Under the pieces are notes generated by a model. The model was not told where the DNA came from. It was given only the letters and a program-made list of their open reading frames with translations, and made no database searches. This document shows positions 6,535-13,603 of a stretch of 13,611 nt of DNA, one piece after another. A program made the translations under genes and the position numbers. Every line of letters begins with the position of its first letter. Within the stretch, counting starts at the first letter, position 1. The stretch comes from Verrucomicrobiota bacterium (GTDB lineage Bacteria > Verrucomicrobiota > Verrucomicrobiia > Limisphaerales > UBA9464), in NCBI GenBank assembly GCA_025354845.1, contig JANXMD010000631.1, positions 1-13,611 of the forward strand, in the 5' to 3' direction.

Positions 6535-7476
6535 TCAAAGCGGCTTCGCCATTTGGGCGGCGAGGCGGGCGGTGAAGATTTCGGCGGCGTTGTAGCCCGA
6601 GAGCTTCAGCTTGGTTTGAAGGGCAGCAATCTCCACCAGGTTCGCGAGATCGCGTCCGGGGCGAACCGGAATCGTCATGCAAGGAACCTTCAACCCCAGA
6701 ATCTCCAAGGTCGCCTGGTCCATGCCGATCCGATCCACTTCCTCCACCTTTTCCCAGGACCTCAGGTGCACCAGCAGGTCGACGCGTTTCTCGCGACGAA
6801 TGGCGCCGACACCGAACATGGCGGCCACGTCAATCAGGCCGATGCCTCGGACTTCAATCATGTTTCGACCGATGTCTTTGGCCGTCCCCATGACGTCGAT
6901 CCCGTCCTCGACGCGCAGAAGGATGACGTCGTCGGCCACGAGGCTGTGACCGCGCTCCAGCAGGCCCAGCACGGCCTCGCTCTTGCCGATGCCGCTTTCG
7001 CCCTGGATCACCACGCCAATTCCCTGGATGTCCACCATGCTGCCGTGCAACTGGCCTCGTGGCGCGAACAGGTTTTCCAGCGCGAAGGTCGCCCGGCTGA
7101 TGAACTGCATGGTGATCAGCGAGGTGGTGAAGAGCGGCACGTTACGCTTTTCCGCAGCGTCGATGAATTCCCGTCCGGGGTTGATGTCGCGGCACACCAC
7201 GACGCAGGGGATCCGATGCGCAAAAAGTTCCGTGATGCGCTGCCGGCGCAGGTCGGAATCGAGGGACCGGAGGTAGGCGACCTCGACGTTGCCAACGACC
7301 TGGACGCGTTTTGGGGCGAAGTACTTGTTGAACCCGGCCAGGGCGAGTCCGGGGCGGTTGACCGTTGATTCGCGAATGGGCCGCTTCAGCCCTTCGGCAC
7401 CCGCGATGAGGCGGAGACCCAGATCCCCGGCGTGGCCGTCGTAGAACGATTTGACCGAGGTGATCGTGGGGGGCAT
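6535..7476 (-). CDS. hprK: HPr kinase/phosphorylase
   Basis: The 313-residue bifunctional enzyme phosphorylates, and removes phosphate from, a serine of the phosphocarrier HPr. The N-terminal domain (about 1-130) is followed by the kinase domain. That domain has the conserved H144 (GQLHGSMVDIQG), Walker A GESGIGKSE (159-167), HSLVADDV (177-184) and the family signature MIEVRGIGLIDV (206-217). It ends with RPGRDLANLVEIAA near 272-285. All catalytic motifs are intact. It is the last gene of the apparent rho-kdsC-lptCAB operon, starting 6 nt after lptB. In proteobacteria hprK often lies downstream of lptB together with rpoN, hpf and ptsN; none of those is present here. Its HPr substrate is not encoded in the window. 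Confidence 0.97.
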   Translation of the reverse strand: MPPTITSVKSFYDGHAGDLGLRLIAGAEGLKRPIRESTVNRPGLALAGFNKYFAPKRVQVVGNVEVAYLRSLDSDLRRQRITELFAHRIPCVVVCRDINPGREFIDAAEKRNVPLFTTSLITMQFISRATFALENLFAPRGQLHGSMVDIQGIGVVIQGESGIGKSEAVLGLLERGHSLVADDVILLRVEDGIDVMGTAKDIGRNMIEVRGIGLIDVAAMFGVGAIRREKRVDLLVHLRSWEKVEEVDRIGMDQATLEILGLKVPCMTIPVRPGRDLANLVEIAALQTKLKLSGYNAAEIFTARLAAQMAKPL

Positions 7477-7482
7477 GGGGAG

Positions 7483-8223
7483 TCAGAGGTTAAACTCGGG
7501 ACCGAGATAGATCTCCCGGGCCCGGGGATCGCTGGCGAGGAATTCGGCGCTGCCTTCAATGAGAACCTCGCCCTTGACGATGATGTATCCGCGGTCAATG
7601 AGCTTCAGCATCTCGCGGGCGCTGTGGTCGGTGATGAGAATCCCGAGGCCGCGATCGCGAAGGCGCCGGAGGATCTTTTGCACCTCGTGGACGGCGATGG
7701 GATCAATGCCGGCGAACGGTTCGTCGAGCAACAGGACGCGCGGATTGGTGATCAGCGCCCGCGTGATCTCTAGGCGTCGCTTCTCGCCGCCGCTCAACTG
7801 GTAGGCGCGGCTCTTCGCCAGCGCGGCAAGATCGAGCTCCTGGAGCAGCGCTCGGAGTCGCGTGTCGCGTTCCGCGGCATTACCCTCACAGGTTTCGAGG
7901 ATCGCCAGGAGGTTCTCCTCCACCGTCAGCTTGCGGAATACGGAGGGTTCCTGGGTGAGGTAGCCGATGCCGAGTCGCGCCCGCTGGTGCATCGGAAGCC
8001 GGGTGATGTCGTGGTCCTGGAATCGGACGACGCCGGCATCCGGACGGACCTGTCCGACCACCATGTTGAAACTGGTCGTCTTGCCGGCGCCGTTGGGTCC
8101 CAGGAGCCCGACGATCTCGCCGGCGTTTACGTGGATGGACACCCCGTTCACTACTTGCCGGGCTTTGTAGGCCTTGGCGAGCTTCTCGACTGTCAACAGA
8201 CGTTCCGGGGACGGACCACTCAT
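7483..8223 (-). CDS. lptB: LPS export ABC transporter ATP-binding protein
   Basis: The 246-residue ABC ATPase has Walker A GPNGAGKT (42-49), Q-loop Q91, signature LSGGE (143-147), Walker B VLLLDEP (163-169) and switch H200. LptB-typical text is seen in VVGQVRPDAG, IGYLTQEPSVFRKLTVEENL, LDEPFAGIDPIAV and the C-terminal GEVLIEGSAEFLASDP...YLGPEF. It powers extraction of LPS from the inner membrane with LptF/LptG, which are not in this window. The frame is open for 83 codons upstream, over lptA. The start used is ATG 8223, which matches family length and leaves a 28-nt gap after lptA. Confidence 0.96.
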   Translation of the reverse strand: MSGPSPERLLTVEKLAKAYKARQVVNGVSIHVNAGEIVGLLGPNGAGKTTSFNMVVGQVRPDAGVVRFQDHDITRLPMHQRARLGIGYLTQEPSVFRKLTVEENLLAILETCEGNAAERDTRLRALLQELDLAALAKSRAYQLSGGEKRRLEITRALITNPRVLLLDEPFAGIDPIAVHEVQKILRRLRDRGLGILITDHSAREMLKLIDRGYIIVKGEVLIEGSAEFLASDPRAREIYLGPEFNL

Positions 8224-8251
8224 GACGTTCTCACAATCATGCCGCGGCTTC

Positions 8252-8860
8252 TCATCGAACGGCAGGGGCCGAGGGGGCGTTGGTCGACTTGAAAATGTCC
8301 CGGATCGCCGTGGCCTTGAAGACCTGTTGGAACGGGCCATACACGAGGAACCGGCCGCGGGCTCGGTCGAAGACCAGGCGTTCTCCGCGCAGTCGACGTT
8401 CGGGACCTTCCACTTCCGGTTGCGGTCCGCCGGATTCGCCGGTGAGTTCGACGGTGCCTTGCGCGGCATCAAACACGGCCTGGAACGCCGTGACGCGATT
8501 GGTCTCCGGTTTCGAGGCGTCGGCCTTTCCGCCGGCGGAGAAGGAGCCCTGGATGTTCATCACCACGTTGGTCCGGGCCACGATGCGCTGCACGGTGCGC
8601 CGGCCGACGGCGTCGGTGGCCTGCTTGATGGTGAAGTCCTCGCACCAGAGTTCGAGGGTTCCGGGGATGACCAGATGAACGGTGTCCGACACGTGCCAGT
8701 CGCCCTTCTGATCAAACACACCCTGGCCCTTGGCCTCGAGCAATCCCTGATCGCCGGCGGGCGTGAGTTTCGAATCGTCAGCGAGGAGGGACAGAGCGCC
8801 GACCGTCACGGCGGCAAGCCAGCGAATCCAAGGCGGGGCGGAGCGGAAAAGCGGGGACAT
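8252..8860 (-). CDS. lptA: LptA/OstA-like periplasmic LPS-transport protein
   Basis: The protein has 202 residues from ATG 8860. An N-terminal signal peptide is clear: a positively charged start, then WIRWLAAVTVGALSLLA, with a likely cleavage near residue 28. The mature part is predicted to be mostly beta strands. It contains OstA-type segments such as FTIKQATDAVG...VARTNVVMNI, TAFQAVFDAAQGTVELTG and GERLVFDRARGRFLVYGP. LptA oligomers form the periplasmic bridge that carries LPS to the outer membrane. Sequence similarity to E. coli LptA is low, and the position between lptC-like and lptB carries much of the assignment. A longer frame reaching upstream to 9106 lies over the previous gene and was rejected. 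Confidence 0.82.
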   Translation of the reverse strand: MSPLFRSAPPWIRWLAAVTVGALSLLADDSKLTPAGDQGLLEAKGQGVFDQKGDWHVSDTVHLVIPGTLELWCEDFTIKQATDAVGRRTVQRIVARTNVVMNIQGSFSAGGKADASKPETNRVTAFQAVFDAAQGTVELTGESGGPQPEVEGPERRLRGERLVFDRARGRFLVYGPFQQVFKATAIRDIFKSTNAPSAPAVR

Positions 8861-8877
8861 ACGCAGATCGGGAGGGA

Positions 8878-9381
8878 TCAGGGCACGCTGGTGTTGGTGC
8901 TTTCGGTGAGAGTGGGAAAGAGCGTCAGCCGAAACGTGGCGCGCACGTGGTTGGAAATGACGAGTTGCTGGGCGGCGTGGCTCCACTGGAACCCGTCGCC
9001 GGCGAGCGAGAACAGTCCGTCGGCCTGGCGCAGAAGCACCGGCCCGGCCGAATGCACGGCGCGAGATGCGGTGCTGACCACACACTGAGGGGACGTGACG
9101 ATCCATTCGGCGAGACCGGTGTTGGTCTTGAAAGTTTCCAACGTGAACTGGTCCACGGTCATCTCGGTGAGACCGCGATAGCTGTTCCCGGAAAAGCGGA
9201 AAAGAACCTGGCCGTTTTCGCGATACGGAAAGCTAAAGCCCTGCTTTGCCGGCTCGGCGGCGTGGGCGGGTTTGCCGGAGGCAGGGGTTTGAGCCCGGAC
9301 GAGGCAGAGAGCGGCCAACGAAACTCCGGCGATCACTAAGGCCAATCGCGTAGAAGAAGGGACAGCCAGGCTCCGATTCAC
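8878..9381 (-). CDS. lptC: Probable LptC-like LPS export protein
   Basis: This 167-residue protein starts with GTG at 9381. Residues 12-30 (RLALVIAGVSLAALCLVRA) form a single hydrophobic segment. This may be a membrane anchor, as in LptC, or a cleaved signal peptide, since an AQT-like site follows. The rest is beta rich (FSFPYRENGQVLFRFSGNSY, ...WIVTSPQCVVSTASRAVHSA) and ends with AAQQLVISNHVRATF, which suggests an LptC/OstA-like jellyroll. I cannot recognise it by sequence alone. The name rests on gene order kdsC-X-lptA-lptB, which is typical for lptC, and on size and topology. Another OstA-fold protein is the main alternative. Confidence 0.65.
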   Translation of the reverse strand: MNRSLAVPSSTRLALVIAGVSLAALCLVRAQTPASGKPAHAAEPAKQGFSFPYRENGQVLFRFSGNSYRGLTEMTVDQFTLETFKTNTGLAEWIVTSPQCVVSTASRAVHSAGPVLLRQADGLFSLAGDGFQWSHAAQQLVISNHVRATFRLTLFPTLTESTNTSVP

Positions 9382-9413
9382 GGTAGGGGCAGTCTGGTTG
9401 GGACCGACAGGGC

Positions 9414-9944
9414 TTAGGAAGCGAATTTCGCGATCACCGCGTCCCAGTGGCCTTGTGCCTGCAGGATCAAATCGACCACCTCACGCACGGCACCGTGTCC
9501 GCCCGGGGCGGTGGTGACGAACTGCGCCAGAGCGCGGGCCTCCACGATCGCGTCGGCCGGAACGGCAGCGAATCCGACGCGACGCAGCGCGCCGAGATCC
9601 ACCACGTCGTCACCCATGTAGGCCGTTTCCTCCCAGGAGACCCCCGCCTGCTTCAGGAGGGCTTCGATCGCCTGAACCTTGGGCTCGGGGGACTGGTGTA
9701 GGTAATCAATCTTCAGGTCGGTCGCTCGCTCCGTAGTTGCCAGCGACGGACGTGCGGACACCCAACCCACGCGGATTCCCGAGGTCTGCAGCAGGCGGAG
9801 TCCGAGCCCGTCCCGGATATTGAAGCGTTTGAATTCCGTTCCGCCGCCCATGAAGACGGAGGAGTCGGTAAGCACGCCATCGACATCGCAGAGAAACAGC
9901 CGCACCCGCTGGAGCCGTGATCGCAGGGAGTCGGGAACCGTCAT
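9414..9944 (-). CDS. kdsC: 3-deoxy-D-manno-octulosonate-8-phosphate phosphatase (KdsC), HAD family
   Basis: The 176-residue protein of the HAD superfamily hydrolyses Kdo 8-phosphate to free Kdo, used in the LPS inner core. Visible motifs are LFLCDVDGVLTDSS (motif I, nucleophile D20 and acid D22), S63 in VSARPS (motif II), K89 in SPEPKVQAIE (motif III) and MGDDVVDLGAL with D112/D113 (motif IV). The C-terminal GGHGAVREVVDLIL (148-161) is the KdsC signature that contacts the neighbouring subunit. There is no cap domain, as expected for this tetrameric class. It starts 24 nt after the rho stop and is followed 32 nt later by the lptC-like gene. Other Kdo genes (kdsA, kdsB) are not in the window. 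Confidence 0.95.
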   Translation of the reverse strand: MTVPDSLRSRLQRVRLFLCDVDGVLTDSSVFMGGGTEFKRFNIRDGLGLRLLQTSGIRVGWVSARPSLATTERATDLKIDYLHQSPEPKVQAIEALLKQAGVSWEETAYMGDDVVDLGALRRVGFAAVPADAIVEARALAQFVTTAPGGHGAVREVVDLILQAQGHWDAVIAKFAS

Positions 9945-9968
9945 GCCATCGAGTGTTGAGATTCCGAC

Positions 9969-11645
9969 TCAGCGTCCGGTCTGGCCCATTGAGAGCAGGA
10001 ACATGATGTTGTTCGGCACCTTCTTGAGCTTGCCGAGCAGAAGGTCCATGGCCTCCACCGGTGGCACGCCCGTGAGAGCGCGACGCAGCACGGTGATGCG
10101 GTTGTACTCGTCGGGGTGATAGAGCAGTTCCTCTTTGCGGGTGCCGGAACGCTCAATGTTGATCGAGGGGAAGATTCGGCGGTCCACCAGGGCACGGTCG
10201 AGGCAGACCTCCATGTTGCCGGTGCCCTTGAACTCTTCAAAGATGACCTCGTCCATGCGGCTGCCAGTGTCCACCAGCGCGGTGGCCATGATGGTTAGTG
10301 AACCACCCTCTTCGATGTTGCGGGCTGCACCAAAAAAGCGCTTTGGCTTATGCAGGGCGTTGGCGTCGACACCGCCTGAAAGGATTTTTCCGGAGTGCGG
10401 TTGGACCGTGTTGTAGGCGCGGGCGAGACGGGTGATGGAGTCGAGCAGGATGACCACGTCCTTCTTGTGCTCGACCATGCGGCGCGCCTTTTCGATGACC
10501 ATCTCGGCCACCTGAACGTGCCGCTCGGGAGGTTCGTCGAAGGTCGAACTGACGACCTCGGCTCCTTTGCAGTTTCGCTCCATGTCCGTCACTTCCTCGG
10601 GGCGCTCGTCGATCAGCAGGATGATCAGGTAGCACTCCGGGTTGTTCTTCAGCATGGCGTTGGCCAGCTTCTGCATCAGCACGGTCTTGCCGGTGCGGGG
10701 CGGCGCAACGATGAGGCCGCGGGTGCCCTTGCCGATGGGGCAGACCATGTCCACGACGCGGGTGGAGAGCTCGTTGGGATCCGACTCGAGCAGGAAGCGC
10801 TTGTTGGGGAACAGCGGCGTGAGGTTGTCGAAGTGGGTCTTCTCCTTCGCCAGGTCCGGATCGATCCCGGCGACGCGTTCGACTTTGAGCAGCGCGTAGA
10901 ACTTTTCCTTTTCCTTCGGAGGACGGACCTGGCCCTCGACGTCGTCACCGGTCTGCAGATCGAAGCGACGGATCTGCGATGGGGAGACGTAGATGTCCTC
11001 GGGGCAGGGCAGGTAATTGAACGCCGGCGAACGCAGGAAGCCGAATCCCTCGGGCATCACCTCAAGGACGCCGCGGGTGTTGATCGTGCCGCCGGCGTGG
11101 AGGTTGCGCTGGACAATCTGGAAGATGATTTCCTGACGCTTGAGCGTGCCGAAGTTGTCGATGCCGTATTCCTTGGCGACCTCGCTCAACGGCCCGATGG
11201 CAATGGGCTGGAGGTCGTGGAGGTTGAGCGTGCGGGGCGTGACAATGAATTCGGGCTTGTCCGGAACCGGTTCAAAGACCGGGGTATCCTCATTTGGATT
11301 CTCCATCCGCTCACGCGGCGCCTGCACGGACTTCACCACCAGCGGGGCGTCGTCCTCGTGGGCGGCGGTCGAATCCGAATCGGTCGGCGTGGAGTGCCCA
11401 GTGGCAGACTCCACGGCTTCGGTTTCGGGCTCCGGCTCTGGAATTTGCGCGGCTGCTGCAGCCGCGGCGGTCGCGGCGGCTGCGGCCTCTCGCTTGGCGG
11501 CAGCGGCGGACTTGGCTTTGGTGACCGGCGCGGCGGGCGCCGGAGTTTCGGTCAGCGGCAATTCCTCAACCGCTTCGACGGCGGACTTCTTCTTCGTCAC
11601 CCGCGGCTTCTTCAGGGCGGCGGGATCTTTCGGAGGGCGGGGCAT
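9969..11645 (-). CDS. rho: Transcription termination factor Rho with long N-terminal extension
   Basis: The 558-residue protein is a hexameric RNA-dependent ATPase that ends untranslated transcripts. Residues 138-185 form the N-terminal helical domain (LNLHDLQPIAIGPLSEVAKE). They are followed by the cold-shock-like RNA-binding domain with EGFGFLRSP (199-207). The motor has Walker A APPRTGKTV (314-322), LLIDERPEEVTDM (343-355), Walker B VVILLDSITR (397-406) and the lower RNA-binding VDTGSRMDEVIFEEFKGTGN region (458-477). It ends at GQTGR. E. coli Rho has 419 residues, so about 137 N-terminal residues are extra. They are Lys-rich, then an almost unbroken Ala tract (47-66), then acidic and Pro/Ser/Thr rich, and so are probably disordered. 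Long extensions are known in other phyla. A leader of 254 bp separates it from glyA. Confidence 0.97.
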   Translation of the reverse strand: MPRPPKDPAALKKPRVTKKKSAVEAVEELPLTETPAPAAPVTKAKSAAAAKREAAAAATAAAAAAAQIPEPEPETEAVESATGHSTPTDSDSTAAHEDDAPLVVKSVQAPRERMENPNEDTPVFEPVPDKPEFIVTPRTLNLHDLQPIAIGPLSEVAKEYGIDNFGTLKRQEIIFQIVQRNLHAGGTINTRGVLEVMPEGFGFLRSPAFNYLPCPEDIYVSPSQIRRFDLQTGDDVEGQVRPPKEKEKFYALLKVERVAGIDPDLAKEKTHFDNLTPLFPNKRFLLESDPNELSTRVVDMVCPIGKGTRGLIVAPPRTGKTVLMQKLANAMLKNNPECYLIILLIDERPEEVTDMERNCKGAEVVSSTFDEPPERHVQVAEMVIEKARRMVEHKKDVVILLDSITRLARAYNTVQPHSGKILSGGVDANALHKPKRFFGAARNIEEGGSLTIMATALVDTGSRMDEVIFEEFKGTGNMEVCLDRALVDRRIFPSINIERSGTRKEELLYHPDEYNRITVLRRALTGVPPVEAMDLLLGKLKKVPNNIMFLLSMGQTGR

Positions 11646-11766
11646 AACGGCAAAAGTGTGATGATTTCCGCACGCGGGGGATTCGACTCACCATGCTCTT
11701 TGATCGGATATCGAGACGCGCGCGGCGTTGATCAGCGGCCGACCAGGGGGAGAGCGGGGGGGATGA

Positions 11767-11785
11767 CCTCAACGTCAAGTTGAGG
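11767..11785 (-). other. Perfect 7-bp hairpin upstream of rho
   Basis: CCTCAAC (11767-11773) pairs with GTTGAGG (11779-11785) around a 5-nt loop. On the minus strand it lies about 120 nt upstream of the rho start and is followed by a run of C and T residues with few G. A C-rich, G-poor stretch is the kind of RNA Rho binds, so leader-level autoregulation is possible. This is inference. Confidence 0.4.
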
Positions 11786-11806
11786 ACCCAAACGTGCTAC
11801 GGCTTG

Positions 11807-11831
11807 AAAATGACGCGAGGTTGAACCCGCG
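11807..11831 (-). terminator. Possible intrinsic terminator after glyA
   Basis: On the minus strand, CGCGGG pairs with CC-T-CGCG (one bulge) around a TTCAA loop, followed by TCATTTT. It lies about 70 nt after the glyA stop. The stem is short and the T tract is brief, so this is a weak candidate. Confidence 0.3.
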
Positions 11832-11899
11832 CAAGGGCATTTTTGCGGGATTCTGCTCCGGAATTTGACGTAGGGAAATCTGCGCGAGGCTCGATTTCC

Positions 11900-13603
11900 T
11901 TAGGAAGCGAGCGGGAATCGGCTCGTGAGCGCACGAACGCGCGTGCGCACGGATTCCGCCACGGCCGCATCGCCCGGCTTCGCCAGAACTTCGCTGATCA
12001 AGTCGGCGATCTGGCTCATTTCCGCTTCGCGCATGCCGCGAGTGGTGACGGCCGGAGTCCCCAGGCGAACGCCCGAGGCCTCGAAAGGCGAACGGGTCTC
12101 GAAGGGAATGGTGTTCTTGTTGGTCGTGATGCCGGCTTCGTCGAGCGCAAGTTGGCACTGCTTGCCAGTGAGGCCTCGGCTCCCGACGTCCACAAGCATC
12201 AGGTGATTCTCGGTGCCGCCGGAGACCAATCGGTATCCGTTGCGCTGCATGCCGGCCGCGAGGGCGATCGCGTTGCGCACGATCTGCTCCTGATAGGACT
12301 TGAAGCCGGGTTGCAGCGCCTCGTGGAAGCACACTGCCTTGGCAGCAATGACGTGCATGAGCGGCCCGCCCTGGATGCCGGGGAACACCTGCGAATCAAT
12401 CGCCTTGGCGTACTTCTCAGGGCACAGGATGAGGCCACCACGCGGCCCGCGCAGCGTCTTGTGCGTGGTGGTCGTGACGAAGTCGGCGTACGGCACCGGG
12501 CTGGGATGAACGCCCGCGGCCACCAGGCCCGCGATGTGCGCAATGTCCGCGAGCAGCAGGGCGCCGACCTCACGGGCGATCTCGCCCATGCGCTTGAAGT
12601 CGATCACGCGCGGATACGCCGAGGCGCCCACCGTGATCATCTTCGGCTTGTGGGTGCGGGCATCGGCCGCGAGTTGATCGTAGTCGATCCGCTCGTCGTC
12701 CTTGCGAACGCCATAGTGGACGATTTCAAAAAACTTCCCCGAGAAATTGGCCTTGTTGCCGTGGGTCAGGTGACCGCCATGGGACAGGTCCATGGTCAGC
12801 ATCTTGTCGCCCGGCTTCAGCATGGCGAAGTACACCGCCATGTTGGCGCCGGAACCGGAGTGCGGCTGCACGTTGGCATGCTCAGCGCCGAAGAGTTGCT
12901 TGGCGCGGTCGATGGCCAACTGCTCGGCGACGTCGACGTACTCGCAGCCACCATACCAGCGGCGCTTCGGATAGCCCTCGGCGTACTTGTTGGTCAGCAG
13001 GCTTCCCTGGGCCTCCATCACCGCGGGGCTGGTGAAATTCTCCGAGGCGATCAGCTCGATGTTCTCCTGCTGGCGCAAGCGCTCGCGGGAGATGACTTCG
13101 GCAATGGCGGGATCGACGGAGAGGAGTTTGGAGGACATTTCAGATTCGAGTTTCAGGATGCGGCGCTCATGGCGGCCACCGGCAAAAGCCGTGTGAAGAA
13201 AGGCGTAGAGGATGTCGGCCGCGAGGGAAGGGGGAACGAACTTGGCTCCGAGGCAGAGCACGTTGGCGTCGTTGTGCTCGCGACATAACCCGGCGCCTTC
13301 GACGGTATGCACCACGGCGGCGCGGATGCCTGGCACCTTGTTGGCGGCGATGCTGATCCCAACGCCGGTGGAGCAGCACAGGATGCCGAAATCGACCTCG
13401 CCGTCGACCAGGTGCCGTGCCACGGCTTGCGCGTAGTCGGGATAGTCGGTGGATTCCGTAGAATTCGTGCCGCAGTCCATATAGGGCACCCCGAGTTGGT
13501 CGAGCAGGGGCTTCAACGCCTCTTTGAGGGCGAAGCCCGCATGGTCCGCACCCAATGCCACGCGCGGAGGTAGGTCGGCCTCCTCCGATGGATCTTCCTG
13601 CAC
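11900..13603 (-). CDS. rpiB-glyA: Fused ribose-5-phosphate isomerase B / serine hydroxymethyltransferase
   Basis: One uninterrupted frame of 567 residues joins two complete enzymes. Residues 14-150 are RpiB, which interconverts ribose and ribulose 5-phosphate. They have GADHAGF (18-24), DYPDYAQAVA (53-62), GILCCSTGVGISIAANK (73-89, active-site Cys near 77), REHNDANVLCLGAK (108-121) and the C-terminal GGRHERRI. Residues 156-567 are a full-length 412-residue serine hydroxymethyltransferase (glycine and one-carbon metabolism). They have QENIELIASEN, GSLLTNKYAEGYP, LSHGGHLTHG and THKTLRGPRGG with PLP lysine K382 (227 in GlyA numbering). The join is only about five residues. The GlyA methionine (ATG at 13138) is retained and no Shine-Dalgarno precedes it. 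GTG 13603 is the first start seen, but the frame stays open to the window edge, so the true start may lie outside. Confidence 0.93.
   Translation of the reverse strand: MQEDPSEEADLPPRVALGADHAGFALKEALKPLLDQLGVPYMDCGTNSTESTDYPDYAQAVARHLVDGEVDFGILCCSTGVGISIAANKVPGIRAAVVHTVEGAGLCREHNDANVLCLGAKFVPPSLAADILYAFLHTAFAGGRHERRILKLESEMSSKLLSVDPAIAEVISRERLRQQENIELIASENFTSPAVMEAQGSLLTNKYAEGYPKRRWYGGCEYVDVAEQLAIDRAKQLFGAEHANVQPHSGSGANMAVYFAMLKPGDKMLTMDLSHGGHLTHGNKANFSGKFFEIVHYGVRKDDERIDYDQLAADARTHKPKMITVGASAYPRVIDFKRMGEIAREVGALLLADIAHIAGLVAAGVHPSPVPYADFVTTTTHKTLRGPRGGLILCPEKYAKAIDSQVFPGIQGGPLMHVIAAKAVCFHEALQPGFKSYQEQIVRNAIALAAGMQRNGYRLVSGGTENHLMLVDVGSRGLTGKQCQLALDEAGITTNKNTIPFETRSPFEASGVRLGTPAVTTRGMREAEMSQIADLISEVLAKPGDAAVAESVRTRVRALTSRFPLAS

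Larger units (their letters stand above)
11646..11899. other. 254-bp region between glyA and rho (rho leader/promoter region)
   Basis: No credible gene is present. Reading leftward, the region follows the glyA stop and precedes the rho ATG. It holds a weak terminator-like hairpin next to glyA (11807-11831) and a perfect 7-bp hairpin (11767-11785). A C-rich stretch on the minus strand follows at about 11739-11765. Rho genes often have regulated leaders. No leader peptide or promoter could be assigned with confidence. Confidence 0.5.

Noticed and set aside
6553..7368. Plus-strand open frame (271 codons) antisense to hprK
   Set aside because: It is complementary to an intact, well-conserved hprK and has no recognisable domain.
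8224..8472. Extended N-terminus of 83 residues for lptB
   Set aside because: It overlaps the lptA coding region and reads as a shadow, and LptB family length fits the ATG at 8223.
10395..11783. Long plus-strand open frame (462 codons) antisense to rho
   Set aside because: It lies opposite a certain rho gene. Its His/Val/Gly/Asp-rich composition is that of an antisense shadow in high-GC DNA, and no domain is recognisable.
11843..13288. Plus-strand open frame (481 codons) antisense to glyA
   Set aside because: It is an antisense shadow of the GlyA/RpiB reading frame, with no motif and skewed composition.
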